Positions 10,664 to 23,100 of a stretch of 64,000 nucleotides of DNA are shown one piece after another. This DNA is from Petrolisthes cinctipes (lineage: Eukaryota > Arthropoda > Malacostraca > Decapoda > Porcellanidae). Below the pieces are notes generated by a model. It saw only the letters and a program-made list of their open reading frames with translations, searched no databases and was not told the DNA's origin. Within the stretch, counting starts at the first letter, position 1. Each line of letters starts with the position of its first letter. Where the stretch lies: assembly GCA_033782935.1 (NCBI GenBank), contig JAWQEG010000710.1, positions 1,488,001 through 1,552,000 on the forward strand, written 5' to 3'. Made by a program: the position numbers and the translations under genes.

Positions 10664-12190
10664 CTAGAATGTTTTCAAAATACAGGCCCAAAACATGCTA
10701 AAAATCGATATTTTAAGTGTCCTAAGTCGATATGTGCATGCATCATCTGTACCCATTTTTATCTCAAATTCAGGCTCCAAACACCCGAATATTCGATATT
10801 TTGGGGTCTCAGAAGCGATCTGTATATACCTACCTAGATACGGGCCCAAAACATGCTGAAAATCGATATTTTAGGTGCCTAAATTCAATATGTGCATGCA
10901 TCTTCTGCACCCGTTTATATCCCAAATTCAAATTCAAACACCCGAAAATTCGATATTTTTTTGTCACAGAAGCGATCTGTACATGCCTAATCAGTGCTAG
11001 AATGTTTTCAATATATAGGCTCAAAACATGCTAAAAATCTATATTTTAAGTGTCCAAAGTCGATATGTGCATGTATCTTCTGTACCCGTTTATACCTCAA
11101 ATTCAGGCTCCAAACACCCGAAAATTCGATATTTTTGGGTCGTTGAAGCGATCTGTACATGCCTACTCAGTGCTAGAATATTTTCAAAATATAGGTCCAA
11201 AACATGCTAAAAATCGATATTTTAAGTGTCCTAAGTCGATATGTGCATGCATCTTCTGTACCCATTTTTATCTCAAATTCAGGCTCCAAACACCCGAATA
11301 TTCGATATTTTGGGGTCCCAGAAGCGATCTGTACATACCTACCTAGATACAGGCCCAAAACAAGCTGAAAATCGATATTTTAGGTGCCTAAAGTCAATAT
11401 GTGTATGCATCTTCTGCACCTGTTTATATCCCAAATTCAACCTCAAACACCCGAAAATTCGATATTTTTGGGTTACAGAAGCGATCTGTACATGCCTAAT
11501 CAGTGCTCGAATGTTTTCAAAATATAGGCTCAAAACATGCTAAAAATCTATATTTTAAGTGTCCAAAGTCGATATGTGCATGCATTTTCTGTACCCGTTT
11601 ATACCTCAAATTCAGGCTCCAAACACCCGAAAATTCGATATTTTGGGGTCCCTCAAGCGATCTGTACATGCCTACTCAGAGCTAGAATATTTTCAAAATA
11701 TAGGCCCAAAACATGCTAAAAATCGATATTTTAAGTGTCCTAAGTCGATATGTGCATGCATCTTCTGTACCCATTTTTATCTCAAATTCAGGCTCCAAAC
11801 ACCCGAATATTCGATATTTTGGGGTCCCAGAAGCGATCTGTACATACCTACCTAGATACAGGCCCGAAACATGCTGAAAATCGATATCTTAGGTGCCTAA
11901 AGTCAATATGTGTATGCATCTTCTGCACCCGTTTATATCCCAAATTCAACCTCAAACACCCGAAAATTCGATATTTTTGGGTTACAGAAGCGATCTGTAC
12001 ATGCCTAATCAGTGCTAGAATGTTTTCAAAATATAGGCTCAAAACATGCTAAAAATCTATATTTTAAGTGTCCAAAGTCTATATGTGCATGCATTTTCTG
12101 TACCCGTTTATACCTCAAATTCAGGCTCCAAACACCCGAAAATTCGATATTTTGGGTCCCTGAAGGGATCTGTACATGCCTACTCAGTGC
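10664..12190 (+). repeat. 509-bp trimer HOR, three tandem copies
   Basis: Identical landmarks recur at 10,732, 11,241 and 11,750 (steps of 509), and again at 10,830, 11,339 and 11,848. The length fits three monomers, one with the 18-bp deletion and one with a single-base loss (528 minus 19). Each copy has the TGTCCTAAGTCG monomer, then the CCTAGATACAGG or CCTAGATACGGG short monomer, then the TGTCCAAAGTC monomer with a TATACCTC variant. Confidence 0.88.
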
Positions 12191-13668
12191 TAGAATATTT
12201 TCAAAATATAGGCTCAAAACATGCTTAAATTCGATATTTTAGGTGCCCAAAGTCGATATCTCAAATTCAGGCACAAAACACACGAAAATTCTATATTTGG
12301 GGGTCCCAGAAGCGATCTGTAAATGCCTACTCAGATACAGGCCCAAAACATGCTGAAAATCGATATTATTGGTGCCCAAAGTCAATATGTGTATGCATCT
12401 TCTGTGCCCGTTTATATCTCAAATTCCATCTCCAAACACCCGAAAATTCGATATTTTGGGGTCCCAGAAGCGATCTGTACATGCCTACTCAGTACTAGAT
12501 TGTTTTCAAAATATAGGCTCAAAACATGCTAAAAATCGATATTTTAATTGTCCAAAGTCGATATGTGCATGCATCTTATGTACCCGTTTATATCTCAAAT
12601 TCAGGCTCAAAACACTCGAAAATTCGATGTTATGGGGTCCCAGAAGCGATCTGTACATGCCTACTCAGTGCTAGAATGTTTTCAAAATACAGGCCCAAAA
12701 CATGCTAATAATCGATATTTTAAGTGTCCTAAGTCGATATGTGCATGAATCTTCTGTACCCATTTTTATCTCAAATTCAGGCTCCAAACACCCGAATATT
12801 CGATATTTTGGGGTCCCAGAAGCGATCTGTACATACCTACCTAGATACAGGCCCGAAACATGCTGAAAATCGATATTTTAGGTGCCTAAAGTCAATATGT
12901 GTATGCATCTTCTGCACCCGTTTATATCCCTAATTCAACCTCAAACACCCGAAAATTCGATATTTTTGGGTTACAGAAGCGATCTGTACATGCCTAATCA
13001 GTGCTAGAATGTTTTCAAAATATAGGCTCAAAACATGCTAAAAATCTATATTTTAAGTGTCCAAAGTCGATATGTGCATGCATTTTCTGTACCCGTTTAT
13101 ACCTCAAATTCAGGCTCCAAACACCCGAAAATTCGATATTTTGGGTCCTTGAAGGGATCTGTACATGCCTACTCAGTGCTAGAATATTTTCAAAATATAG
13201 GCTCAAAACATGCTAAAATTCGATATTTTAGGTGCCCAAAGTCGATATCTCAAATTCAGGCACAAAACACACGAAAATTCTATATTTGGGGGTCCCAGAA
13301 GCGATCTGTAAATGCCTACTCAGATACAGGCCCAAAACATGCTGAAAATCGATATTATTGGTGCCCAAAGTCAATATGTGTATGCATCTTCTGTGCCCGT
13401 TTATATCTCAAATTCCATCTCCAAACACCCGAAAATTCGATATTTTGGGGTCCCAGAAGCGATCTGTACATGCCTACTCAGTACTAGATTGTTTTCAAAA
13501 TATAGGCTCAAAACATGCTAAAAATCAATATTTTAAGTGTCCAAAGTCGATATGTGCATGCATCTTATGTACCCGTTTATATCTCAAATTCAGGCTCAAA
13601 ACACTCGAAAATTTGATGTTTTGGGGTCCCAGAAGCGATCTGTACATGCCTACTCAGTGCTAGAATGT
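11690..13668 (+). repeat. 989-bp hexamer HOR, two tandem copies plus a partial third
   Basis: Copy 1 is about 11,690-12,679 and copy 2 about 12,680-13,668. Matching landmarks lie 989 bp apart throughout (12,012/13,001, 12,323/13,312, 12,548/13,537, 12,739/13,728). The length fits six monomers minus one 29-bp deletion, two 18-bp deletions and two single bases. Shared rare changes such as GTAAATGCC (12,329 and 13,318) and ATTCCATCTCC confirm a recent common origin. The left part overlaps the 509-bp HOR, which looks like the precursor. An earlier 990-bp step (9,674 to 10,664) shows the same period. Confidence 0.87.
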
Positions 13669-16600
13669 TTTCAAAATACAGGCCTAAAACATGCTAAAAA
13701 TCGATATTTTAAGTGTCCTAAGTCGATATGGGCATGCATCTTCTGTACCCATTTTTATCTCAAATTCAGGCTCCAAACACCCGAATATTCGATATTTTGG
13801 GGTCTCAGAAGCGATCTGTACATACCTACCTAGATACAGGCCCAAAACATGCTGAAAGTCGATATTTTAGGTGCCTAAAGTCAATATGTGTATGCATCTT
13901 CTGCACCAGTTTATATCCCAAATTCAAACTCAAACACCCGAAAATTCGATATTTTTGGGTCACAGAAGCGATCTGTACATGCCTAATCAGTGCTAGAATG
14001 TTTTCAAAATATAGGCTCAAAACATGCTAAAAATCTATATTTTAAGTGTCCAAAGTCGATATGTGCATGCATCTTCTGTACCCGTTTATACCTCAAATTC
14101 AGGCTCCAAACACCCGAAAATTCGATATTTTTGGGTCGTTGAAGCGATCTGTACATGCCTACTCAGTGCTAGAATATTTTCAAAATATAGGTCCAAAACA
14201 TGCTAAAAATCGATATTTTAGGTGCCCAAAGTCGATATCTCAAATTCAGGCACAAAACACCCGAAAAATCGATATTTGGGGGTCCCAGAAGCGATCTGTA
14301 CATGCCTACTCCGTGTTAGAGTATTTTCAAATTACAGGCCCAAAACATACTGAAAATCGATCTTTTAGGTGACCAAAAGTCGATATGTGCATGCATCTTC
14401 TGTACCCGTTTATATCTCAAATTCAGTCACAAAACACCCGAAAATTCGATAATTTGGGGTCTCAGAAGCGATCTGTACATGCATACTCAGATACAGGCCC
14501 AAAACATGCTGAAAATCGATATTTTTGGTGCCCAAAGTCAATTTGTGTATGTATCTTCTGCACCCGTTTATAACCCAAATTCAACCTCAAAACACCCGAA
14601 ATTCGATATTTTTGGGTCCCAGAAGCGATCTATACATGCCTACTCAGTACTAGATTGTTTTCAAAATATAGGCTCAAAACATGCTAAAAATCGATGTTTT
14701 AAGTGTCCAAAGTAGATATGTGCATGCATCTTCTGTTCCCGTTTATACCTCAAATTCAGGCTCAAAACAACCGAAAATTTGATATTTTGGGGTCCCAGAA
14801 GCGATCTGTACATGCCTACTCCGTGTTATAGTATTTTCAAAATTCAGGCCCGAAACATACTGAAGATCGATCTTTTAGGTGCCCAAAAGTCGATATGTGC
14901 ATGCAGCTTCTGTACCCGTTTATATCTCAAAATCAGGCTCCAAACACCCGAAAATTCGATATTTTGGGGTCCCAGAAGCGATCTGTACATGCCTACTCAG
15001 TGTTAGAATATTTTCAAAATGCAGGCCCAAAACATGCTGAAAATCGATATTTTAGGTGCTTAAAGTCAATATGTGCATGCACCTTCTGTAAACATTTATA
15101 TCACAAATTCAGGCTCAAAACACCCGAAAATTCGATATTTTGGGGTCCAAGAAGCGATCTGTACATGCCTACTCCGAGTTATAGTATTTTCAAAATTCAG
15201 GCCCGAAACATACTGAAAATCGATCTTTTAGGTGCCCAAAAGTCGATATGTGCATGGAGCTTCTGTACCCGTTTATATCTCAAATTCAGGCTCCAAACAC
15301 CCGAAAATTCGATAATTTGGGGTCCAAGAAGCGATCTGTACATGCCTACTCCGTGTTATAGTATTTTCAAAATCCAGGCCCGAAACATACTGAAAATCGA
15401 TCTTTTTGGTGCCCAAAAGTCGACATGTGCATGCATCTTTTGTACCCGTTTATATCTCAAATTCAATCTCCAAACACCCGAAAATTCGATATTTTTGCGT
15501 CCCAGAAGCGATCTGTACATGCCTACTGAGTGCTAGAATATTTTAAAAATATTGGCCCAAAACATGCTAAAAATCGATATTTTTGGTGCCCAAAGTCGAT
15601 ATCTCAAATTCAGGCACAAAACACCCGAAAATTCGATATTTTGGGGTCCGAGAAGCGATCTGTAGACGCCTACTCAAATACAGTCCCAAAACATGCTGAA
15701 AATCGATATTTTTGGTGCCCAAAGTCAATATTTGTATGCTTCTTCTGTACCCGTTTATATATCAAATTCAGGCTCCAAACCCCCGAAAATTCGATATTTT
15801 TGCGTCATAGAAGCGATCTGTACATGCCTACTCAGTGTTAGAATATTTTCAAAATACAGGCCCAAAACATGCTGAAAATCGATATTATAGGTACATAAAG
15901 TCAATATGTGCATGCATCTTCTGTAAACATTTATATCACAAATTCAGGCTCAAAACACCCGAAAATTTGATATTTTGGGTCCCAGAAGCGATCTGTACAT
16001 GCCTACTCAGTGCTAGAATATTTTCAAAATATATTCCCAAAACATGCTAAAAATCGATATTTTAGGTGCCCAAAGTCGAGATCTCAATATGAGGCACAAA
16101 ACACCCGAAAATTCGATATTTTGGGGTCCCAGAAGCGATCTGTACACGCCTACTCAGATACAGGCCAAAAACATGCTGAAAATCGATATTTTAGGTTACC
16201 AAAGTCAATATGTGTATGCATCTTCTGCACCTGTTTATTTCCCAAATTCAACGTCAAAATCCCCAAAATTTCGATATTTTTGGTCACAGAGGCGATCTGT
16301 ACATGCCTACTCAGATACAGGCCCTAAACATGCTGAAAATCGATATTTTAGGTTACCAAAGTCAGTATGTGTATGCATCCTCTGCACCCGTTTATATCCC
16401 AAATTCAACCTCAAAACACCCAAAAATTCGATATTTTAGGGTCTCAGAAGCGATCAATACATGCCTACTCAGTGCTAGAATTTTTTCAAAATATAGGCTT
16501 AAAACATGCTAAAAATCGATATTTTACGTGTCCTAAGTCGATATGTGCATGCATCTTCTGTACCCGTTTATATCTCAAATTCAATCTCCAAACACCCGAA

Positions 16601-19600
16601 AATTCGATATTTTGGGGTCCCAGAAGCGATCTGTACATGCCTACTCAGTACTATATTGTTTTCAAAATATAGGCTCAAAACATGTTAAAAATCGATATTT
16701 TAAGTGTCCAAAGTCGATATGTGCATGCATCTTCTGTACCCGTTTATATCTCAAATTCAGGCTAAAAAAAAAACCGAAAATTCGATATTTTGGGGTCCCA
16801 GAAGCGATCTGTACATGCCTACTCCGTGATATAGTATTTTTAAAATTAAGGCCCGAAACATACTGAAAATCGATCTTTTAGGTGCCCAAAAGTCGATATG
16901 TGCATGCATCTTCTGTACCCGTTTATATCTCAAATTTAGGCTCCAAACACCCGAAAATTCGATATTTTGGGGTCACAGAGGCGATCTGTACATGCCTACT
17001 CAGATAAAGGCCCAAAACATTTCTGAAAATCGATATTTTAGGTGCCCAAAGTCAATATGTGTATGCATCTCCTGCACCCGTTTATATCACAAATTCAACC
17101 TCAAAACACCCTAAAATTCGATATTTTTTGATCTTAGACGCGATCTGTAGATGCCTACTCAGTGCTAGAATGTTTTCAAAATATATTCTTAAAACATGCT
17201 AAAAATCGATATTTTAAGTGTCCAAAGTCGATATGTGCATGCATCTTCTGTACCCGTTATATCTCAAATTCAGGCTCAAAAAACCCGAAAATTCGATATT
17301 TTTGGGTCCTAGAAGCGATATGTAGATGCCTACTCCTAGTTAGAATGTTTTCAAGATACTGACCCAAAACATGCTCAAAATCGATATTTTAGGTGCCCAA
17401 AAGTCGATATGTGTATGTATCTTCTGTACCCGTTTATATCTAAAATTCAGGCTCAAAACACCCAAAAATTCGATATTTTGGGGTCCAAGAAGCGATCTGT
17501 ACATGCCTACTCCGTGTTAGAGTATTTTCAAAATACAGGCCAAAAACATGCTGAAAATCGATATTTTATGTGCCCAAAGTCAATATGTGTATTCATCTTC
17601 TGTACCCGTTTATATCTCAAATTCAGGCACAAAACTCCTGAAAATTCGATATTTTGGGGTACCAGAAGCGATCTGTACATGCCTACTCAGTACTAGATTG
17701 TTTTCTAAATATAGGCTCAAAACATGCCAAAAATCGATATTTTAAGTGTCCAAAGTCGATATGTGCATGCATCTTCTGTACCCGTTTATATCTCAAATTC
17801 AGGCTGAAAACAACCGAAAATTCAATATTTTGGGGTCCCAGAAGCAATCTTTACATGCCTACTCCGTGTTAGAGTATTTTCAAAATACAGGCCCAAATCA
17901 TACTGAAAATCGATCTTTTAGGTGCCCAAGAGTCGATATGTGCATGCATCTTCTGTACCCGTTTATATCTCAAATTCAGTCACAAAACACCCGAAAATTC
18001 GATATTTTGGTGTACAAGAAGCGATCTGTACATGCCTACTCCGTGTTAGAGTATTTTCAAAATAAAGGCCAAAAACATGCTGAAAATCGATATTTTATGT
18101 GCCCAAAGTCAATATGTGCATGCAATTTCTGTACCCGTTTATATCTCAAATTCAGGCACAAAACACCTGAAAATTCGATGTTTTGGGGTACCAGAAGCGA
18201 TCTGTACATGCCTAATTCGTGTTAGAGTATTTTCAAAATACAGGCCCAAAACATACTGAAAATCGATCTTTTAGGTGCCCAAAAGTCGATTTGTGCATGC
18301 ATCTTATGTACCCGTTTATATCTGAAATTCTGGCTCCAAACACCCGAAAATTCGATATTTTGGGGTTCCAGAAGCGATCTGTACATGCCTACTCAGTACT
18401 AGATTGTTTTCAAAATATAGGCTCAAAACATGCTAAAAATCGATATTTTAAGTGTCCAAAGTCGATATGTGCATGCATCTTCTATACCCGTTTATATTTC
18501 AAATTCTGTCACAAAACACCCGAAAATTCGATATTTTGGGGTCAGAGAGGCGATTTGTACATGCCTACTCAGATACAGGCCCAAAACATGATGAAAATCG
18601 ATATTTTAGTTGCCCAAAGTCAATATTTGTATGCATCTCCTGCACCCGTTTATATCATAAATTCAACCTCAAAACACCCGAAAATTCGATATTTTTTGGT
18701 CTCAGACGCGATCTGTAGATGCCTACTTAGTGCAAGAATGTTTTCAAAATATAGGCTTAAAACATGCTAAAAATTGCTATTTTAAGTGTCCAAAGTCGAT
18801 ATGTGTATGCATCTTCTGTACCCGTTTATTTCTTAAATTCAGGTTCAAAACACCGAAAAATTCGATATTTTGGGGTCCAAGAAGCGATCTGTACATGCCT
18901 ACTCCGTGTTAGAGTATTTTCAAAATACAGGCCAAAAACATGCTGAAAATCGATATTTTATGTGCCCAAAGTCAATATGTGCATGCATCTTCTGTACCAG
19001 TTTATATCTCAAATTAAGGCTCAAAATACCCGAAAATTCGATAATTTGGGGTCCCAGAAGCGTTTTGTACATGCCTACTCCGTGTTAGAGTATTCTCAAA
19101 ATACAGGCCCAAAACATGCTGAAAATCGATATTTTAAGTGTCCTAAGTCGATATGTACATGCATCTTCAGTACCCATTTATATCTCAAATTCAGGCTCAA
19201 AACACACGAAAATTCGATATTTTGGGGTCCCAAAAGCGATCTGTACATGACTACTCAGTGCTAAAATATTTTCAAAATATAGGCCAAAAACATGCAAAAA
19301 AATCGATATTTTAGGTGGCCAAAGTCGATATCTCAAATTCAGGCCCAAAACACCCGAAAATTCGATATTTTGGGGATCCAGAATCGATCTGTACATGCAT
19401 ACTCCGTGTTAGAGTATTTTCAAAATACAGGCCCAAAACATACTGAAAATCGATCTTTTAGGTGCCCAAAAGTCGATATGTGCATGCAACTTCTGTATCC
19501 GTTTATATCTCAAATTCAGGCTCCAAACACCCAAAAATTCGATATTTTGGGGTCCATGAAGCGATCTGTACATGCCTACTCAGATACAGGCCCAAAACAT

Positions 19601-20138
19601 GCTGAAAATCGATATTTTAAGTTCTTAAAAGTCGATATGTGCATGCATCTTCAGTACCTGTTTATATCTCAAAATCAGGCTCCAAACACCCAAAAAATCG
19701 ATTTTGGGGGGTCCCAGAAGCGATCTGTACATGCCTACTCAGATACAGGCCAAAAACATGCTGAAAATCGATATTTTAGGTGCCCAAAGTCAATATGTGT
19801 ATGCATCTTCTGCACCTGTTTATATTCCAAATTCAACCTCAAAATACCCGAAAATTCGATATTTTGGGGTCCCAGAAGCGATATGTAAATGCCTACTCCG
19901 TTCTAGAACGTTTTCAAAATATAGGCTCAAAACATGCTACAAATCGATATTTTCAGAGTCCAAAGTCGATATCTCAAATTCAGGAACAAAACACCCGAAA
20001 ATGCGATATTTTGGGGTCCCAAAAGCGATCTGTACACGCCTACTCAAATACAGGCCGAAAACATGCTGAAAATCGTTATTTTTGGTGCCCAAAGTCAATA
20101 TGTGTATGCTTCTTCTGTACCCGTTTATATCTCAAATT
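13415..20138 (+). repeat. 6,724-bp tandem duplication, copy 1 (about 40 monomers)
   Basis: From about 13,415 every landmark has a partner exactly 6,724 bp downstream (13,537/20,261, 14,385/21,109, 16,044/22,768, 18,219/24,943, 19,780/26,504), with no net indel. I count about five 29-bp and ten 18-bp deletions in the unit, so its length fits about 40 monomers plus a few single-base insertions. Inside the unit the order of subfamilies is irregular, so this is a large duplicated segment with no visible clean internal HOR. The left edge is placed where the ATTCCATCTCC variant changes to ATTCAATCTCC. Confidence 0.92.
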
Positions 20139-23100
20139 CAATCTCCAAACACCCGAAAATTCGATATTTTGGGGTCCCAGAAGCGATCTGTACATGCCTA
20201 CTCAGTACTAGATTGTTTTCAAAATATAGGCTCAAAACATGCTAAAAATCAATATTTTAAGTGTCCAAAGTCGATATGTGCATGCATCTTATGTACCCGT
20301 TTATATCTCAAATTCAGGCTCAAAACACTCGAAAATTTGATGTTTTGGGGTCCCAGAAGCGATCTGTACATGCCTACTCAGTGCTAGAATGTTTTCAAAA
20401 TACAGGCCTAAAACATGCTAAAAATCGATATTTTAAGTGTCCTAAGTCGATATGGGCATGCATCTTCTGTACCCATTTTTATCTCAAATTCAGGCTCCAA
20501 ACACCCGAATATTCGATATTTTGGGGTCTCAGAAGCGATCTGTACATACCTACCTAGATACAGGCCCAAAACATGCTGAAAGTCGATATTTTAGGTGCCT
20601 AAAGTCAATATGTGTATGCATCTTCTGCACCAGTTTATATCCCAAATTCAAACTCAAACACCCGAAAATTCGATATTTTTGGGTCACAGAAGCGATCTGT
20701 ACATGCCTAATCAGTGCTAGAATGTTTTCAAAATATAGGCTCAAAACATGCTAAAAATCTATATTTTAAGTGTCCAAAGTCGATATGTGCATGCATCTTC
20801 TGTACCCGTTTATACCTCAAATTCAGGCTCCAAACACCCGAAAATTCGATATTTTTGGGTCGTTGAAGCGATCTGTACATGCCTACTCAGTGCTAGAATA
20901 TTTTCAAAACATAGGCCCAAAACATGCTAAAAATAGATATTTTAGGTGCCCAAAGTCGATATCTCAAATTCAGGCACAAAACACCCGAAAAATCGATATT
21001 TGGGGGTCCCAGAAGCGATCTGTACATGCCTACTCCGTGTTAGAGTATTTTCAAATTACAGGCCCAAAACATACTGAAAATCGATCTTTTAGGTGACCAA
21101 AAGTCGATATGTGCATGCATCTTCTGTACCCGTTTATATCTCAAATTCAGTCACAAAACACCCGAAAATTCGATAATTTGGGGTCTCAGAAGCGATCTGT
21201 ACATGCATACTCAGATACAGGCCCAAAACATGCTGAAAATCGATATTTTTGGTGCCCAAAGTCAATTTGTGTATGCATCTTCTGCACCCGTTTATAACCC
21301 AAATTCAACCTCAAAACACCCGAAATTCGATATTTTTGGGTCCCAGAAGCGATCTATACATGCCTACTCAGTACTAGATTGTTTTCAAAATATAGGCTCA
21401 AAACATGCTAAAAATCGATGTTTTAAGTGTCCAAAGTAGATATGTGCATGCATCTTCTGTTCCCGTTTATACCTCAAATTCAGGCTCAAAACAACCGAAA
21501 ATTTGATATTTTGGGGTCCCAGAAGCGATCTGTACATGCCTACTCCGTGTTATAGTATTTTCAAAATTCAGGCCCGAAACATACTGAAAATCGATCTTTT
21601 AGGTGCCCAAAAGTCGATATGTGCATGCAGCTTCTGTACCCGTTTATATCTCAAAATCAGGCTCCAAACACCCGAAAATTCGATATTTTGGGGTCCCAGA
21701 AGCGATCTGTACATGCCTACTCAGTGTTAGAATATTTTCAAAATGCAGGCCCAAAACATGCTGAAAATCGATATTTTAGGTGCTTAAAGTCAATATGTGC
21801 ATGCACCTTCTGTAAACATTTATATCACAAATTCAGGCTCAAAACACCCGAAAATTCGATATTTTGGGGTCCAAGAAGCGATCTGTACATGCCTACTCCG
21901 AGTTATAGTATTTTCAAAATTCAGGCCCGAAACATACTGAAAATCGATCTTTTAGGTGCCCAAAAGTCGATATGTGCATGGAGCTTCTGTACCCGTTTAT
22001 ATCTCAAATTCAGGCTCCAAACACCCGAAAATTCGATAATTTGGGGTCCAAGAAGCGATCTGTACATGCCTACTCCGTGTTATAGTATTTTCAAAATCCA
22101 GGCCCGAAACATACTGAAAATCGATCTTTTTGGTGCCCAAAAGTCGACATGTGCATGCATCTTTTGTACCCGTTTATATCTCAAATTCAGGCTCCAAACA
22201 CCCGAAAATTCGATATTTTTGCGTCCCAGAAGCGATCTGTACATGCCTACTGAGTGCTAGAATATTTTAAAAATATTGGCCCAAAACATGCTAAAAATCG
22301 ATATTTTTGGTGCCCAAAGTCGATATCTCAAATTCAGGCACAAAACACCCGAAAATTCGATATTTTGGGGTCCGAGAAGCGATCTGTAGACGCCTACTCA
22401 AATACAGTCCCAAAACATGCTGAAAATCGATATTTTTGGTGCCCAAAGTCAATATTTGTATGCTTCTTCTGTACCCGTTTATATATCAAATTCAGGCTCC
22501 AAACCCCCGAAAATTCGATATTTTTGCGTCATAGAAGCGATCTGTACATGCCTACTCAGTGTTAGAATATTTTCAAAATACAGGCCCAAAACATGCTGAA
22601 AATCGATATTATAGGTACATAAAGTCAATATGTGCATGCATCTTCTGTAAACATTTATATCACAAATTCAGGCTCAAAACACCCGAAAATTTGATATTTT
22701 GGGTCCCAGAAGCGATCTGTACATGCCTACTCAGTGCTAGAATATTTTCAAAATATATTCCCAAAACATGCTAAAAATCGATATTTTAGGTGCCCAAAGT
22801 CGAGATCTCAATATGAGGCACAAAACACCCGAAAATTCGATATTTTGGGGTCCCAGAAGCGATCTGTACACGCCTACTCAGATACAGGCCAAAAACATGC
22901 TGAAAATCGATATTTTAGGTTACCAAAGTCAATATGTGTATGCATCTTCTGCACCTGTTTATTTCCCAAATTCAACGTCAAAATCCCCAAAATTTCGATA
23001 TTTTTGGTCACAGAGGCGATCTGTACATGCCTACTCAGATACAGGCCCTAAACATGCTGAAAATCGATATTTTAGGTTACCAAAGTCAGTATGTGTATGC

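Noticed and set aside
14895..15536. 213-codon open frame and many frames of 60-183 codons on both strands as genes
   Set aside because: All lie in satellite monomers, repeat with the monomer period in shifting frames, overlap one another, and lack any domain, signal or composition of a real protein.
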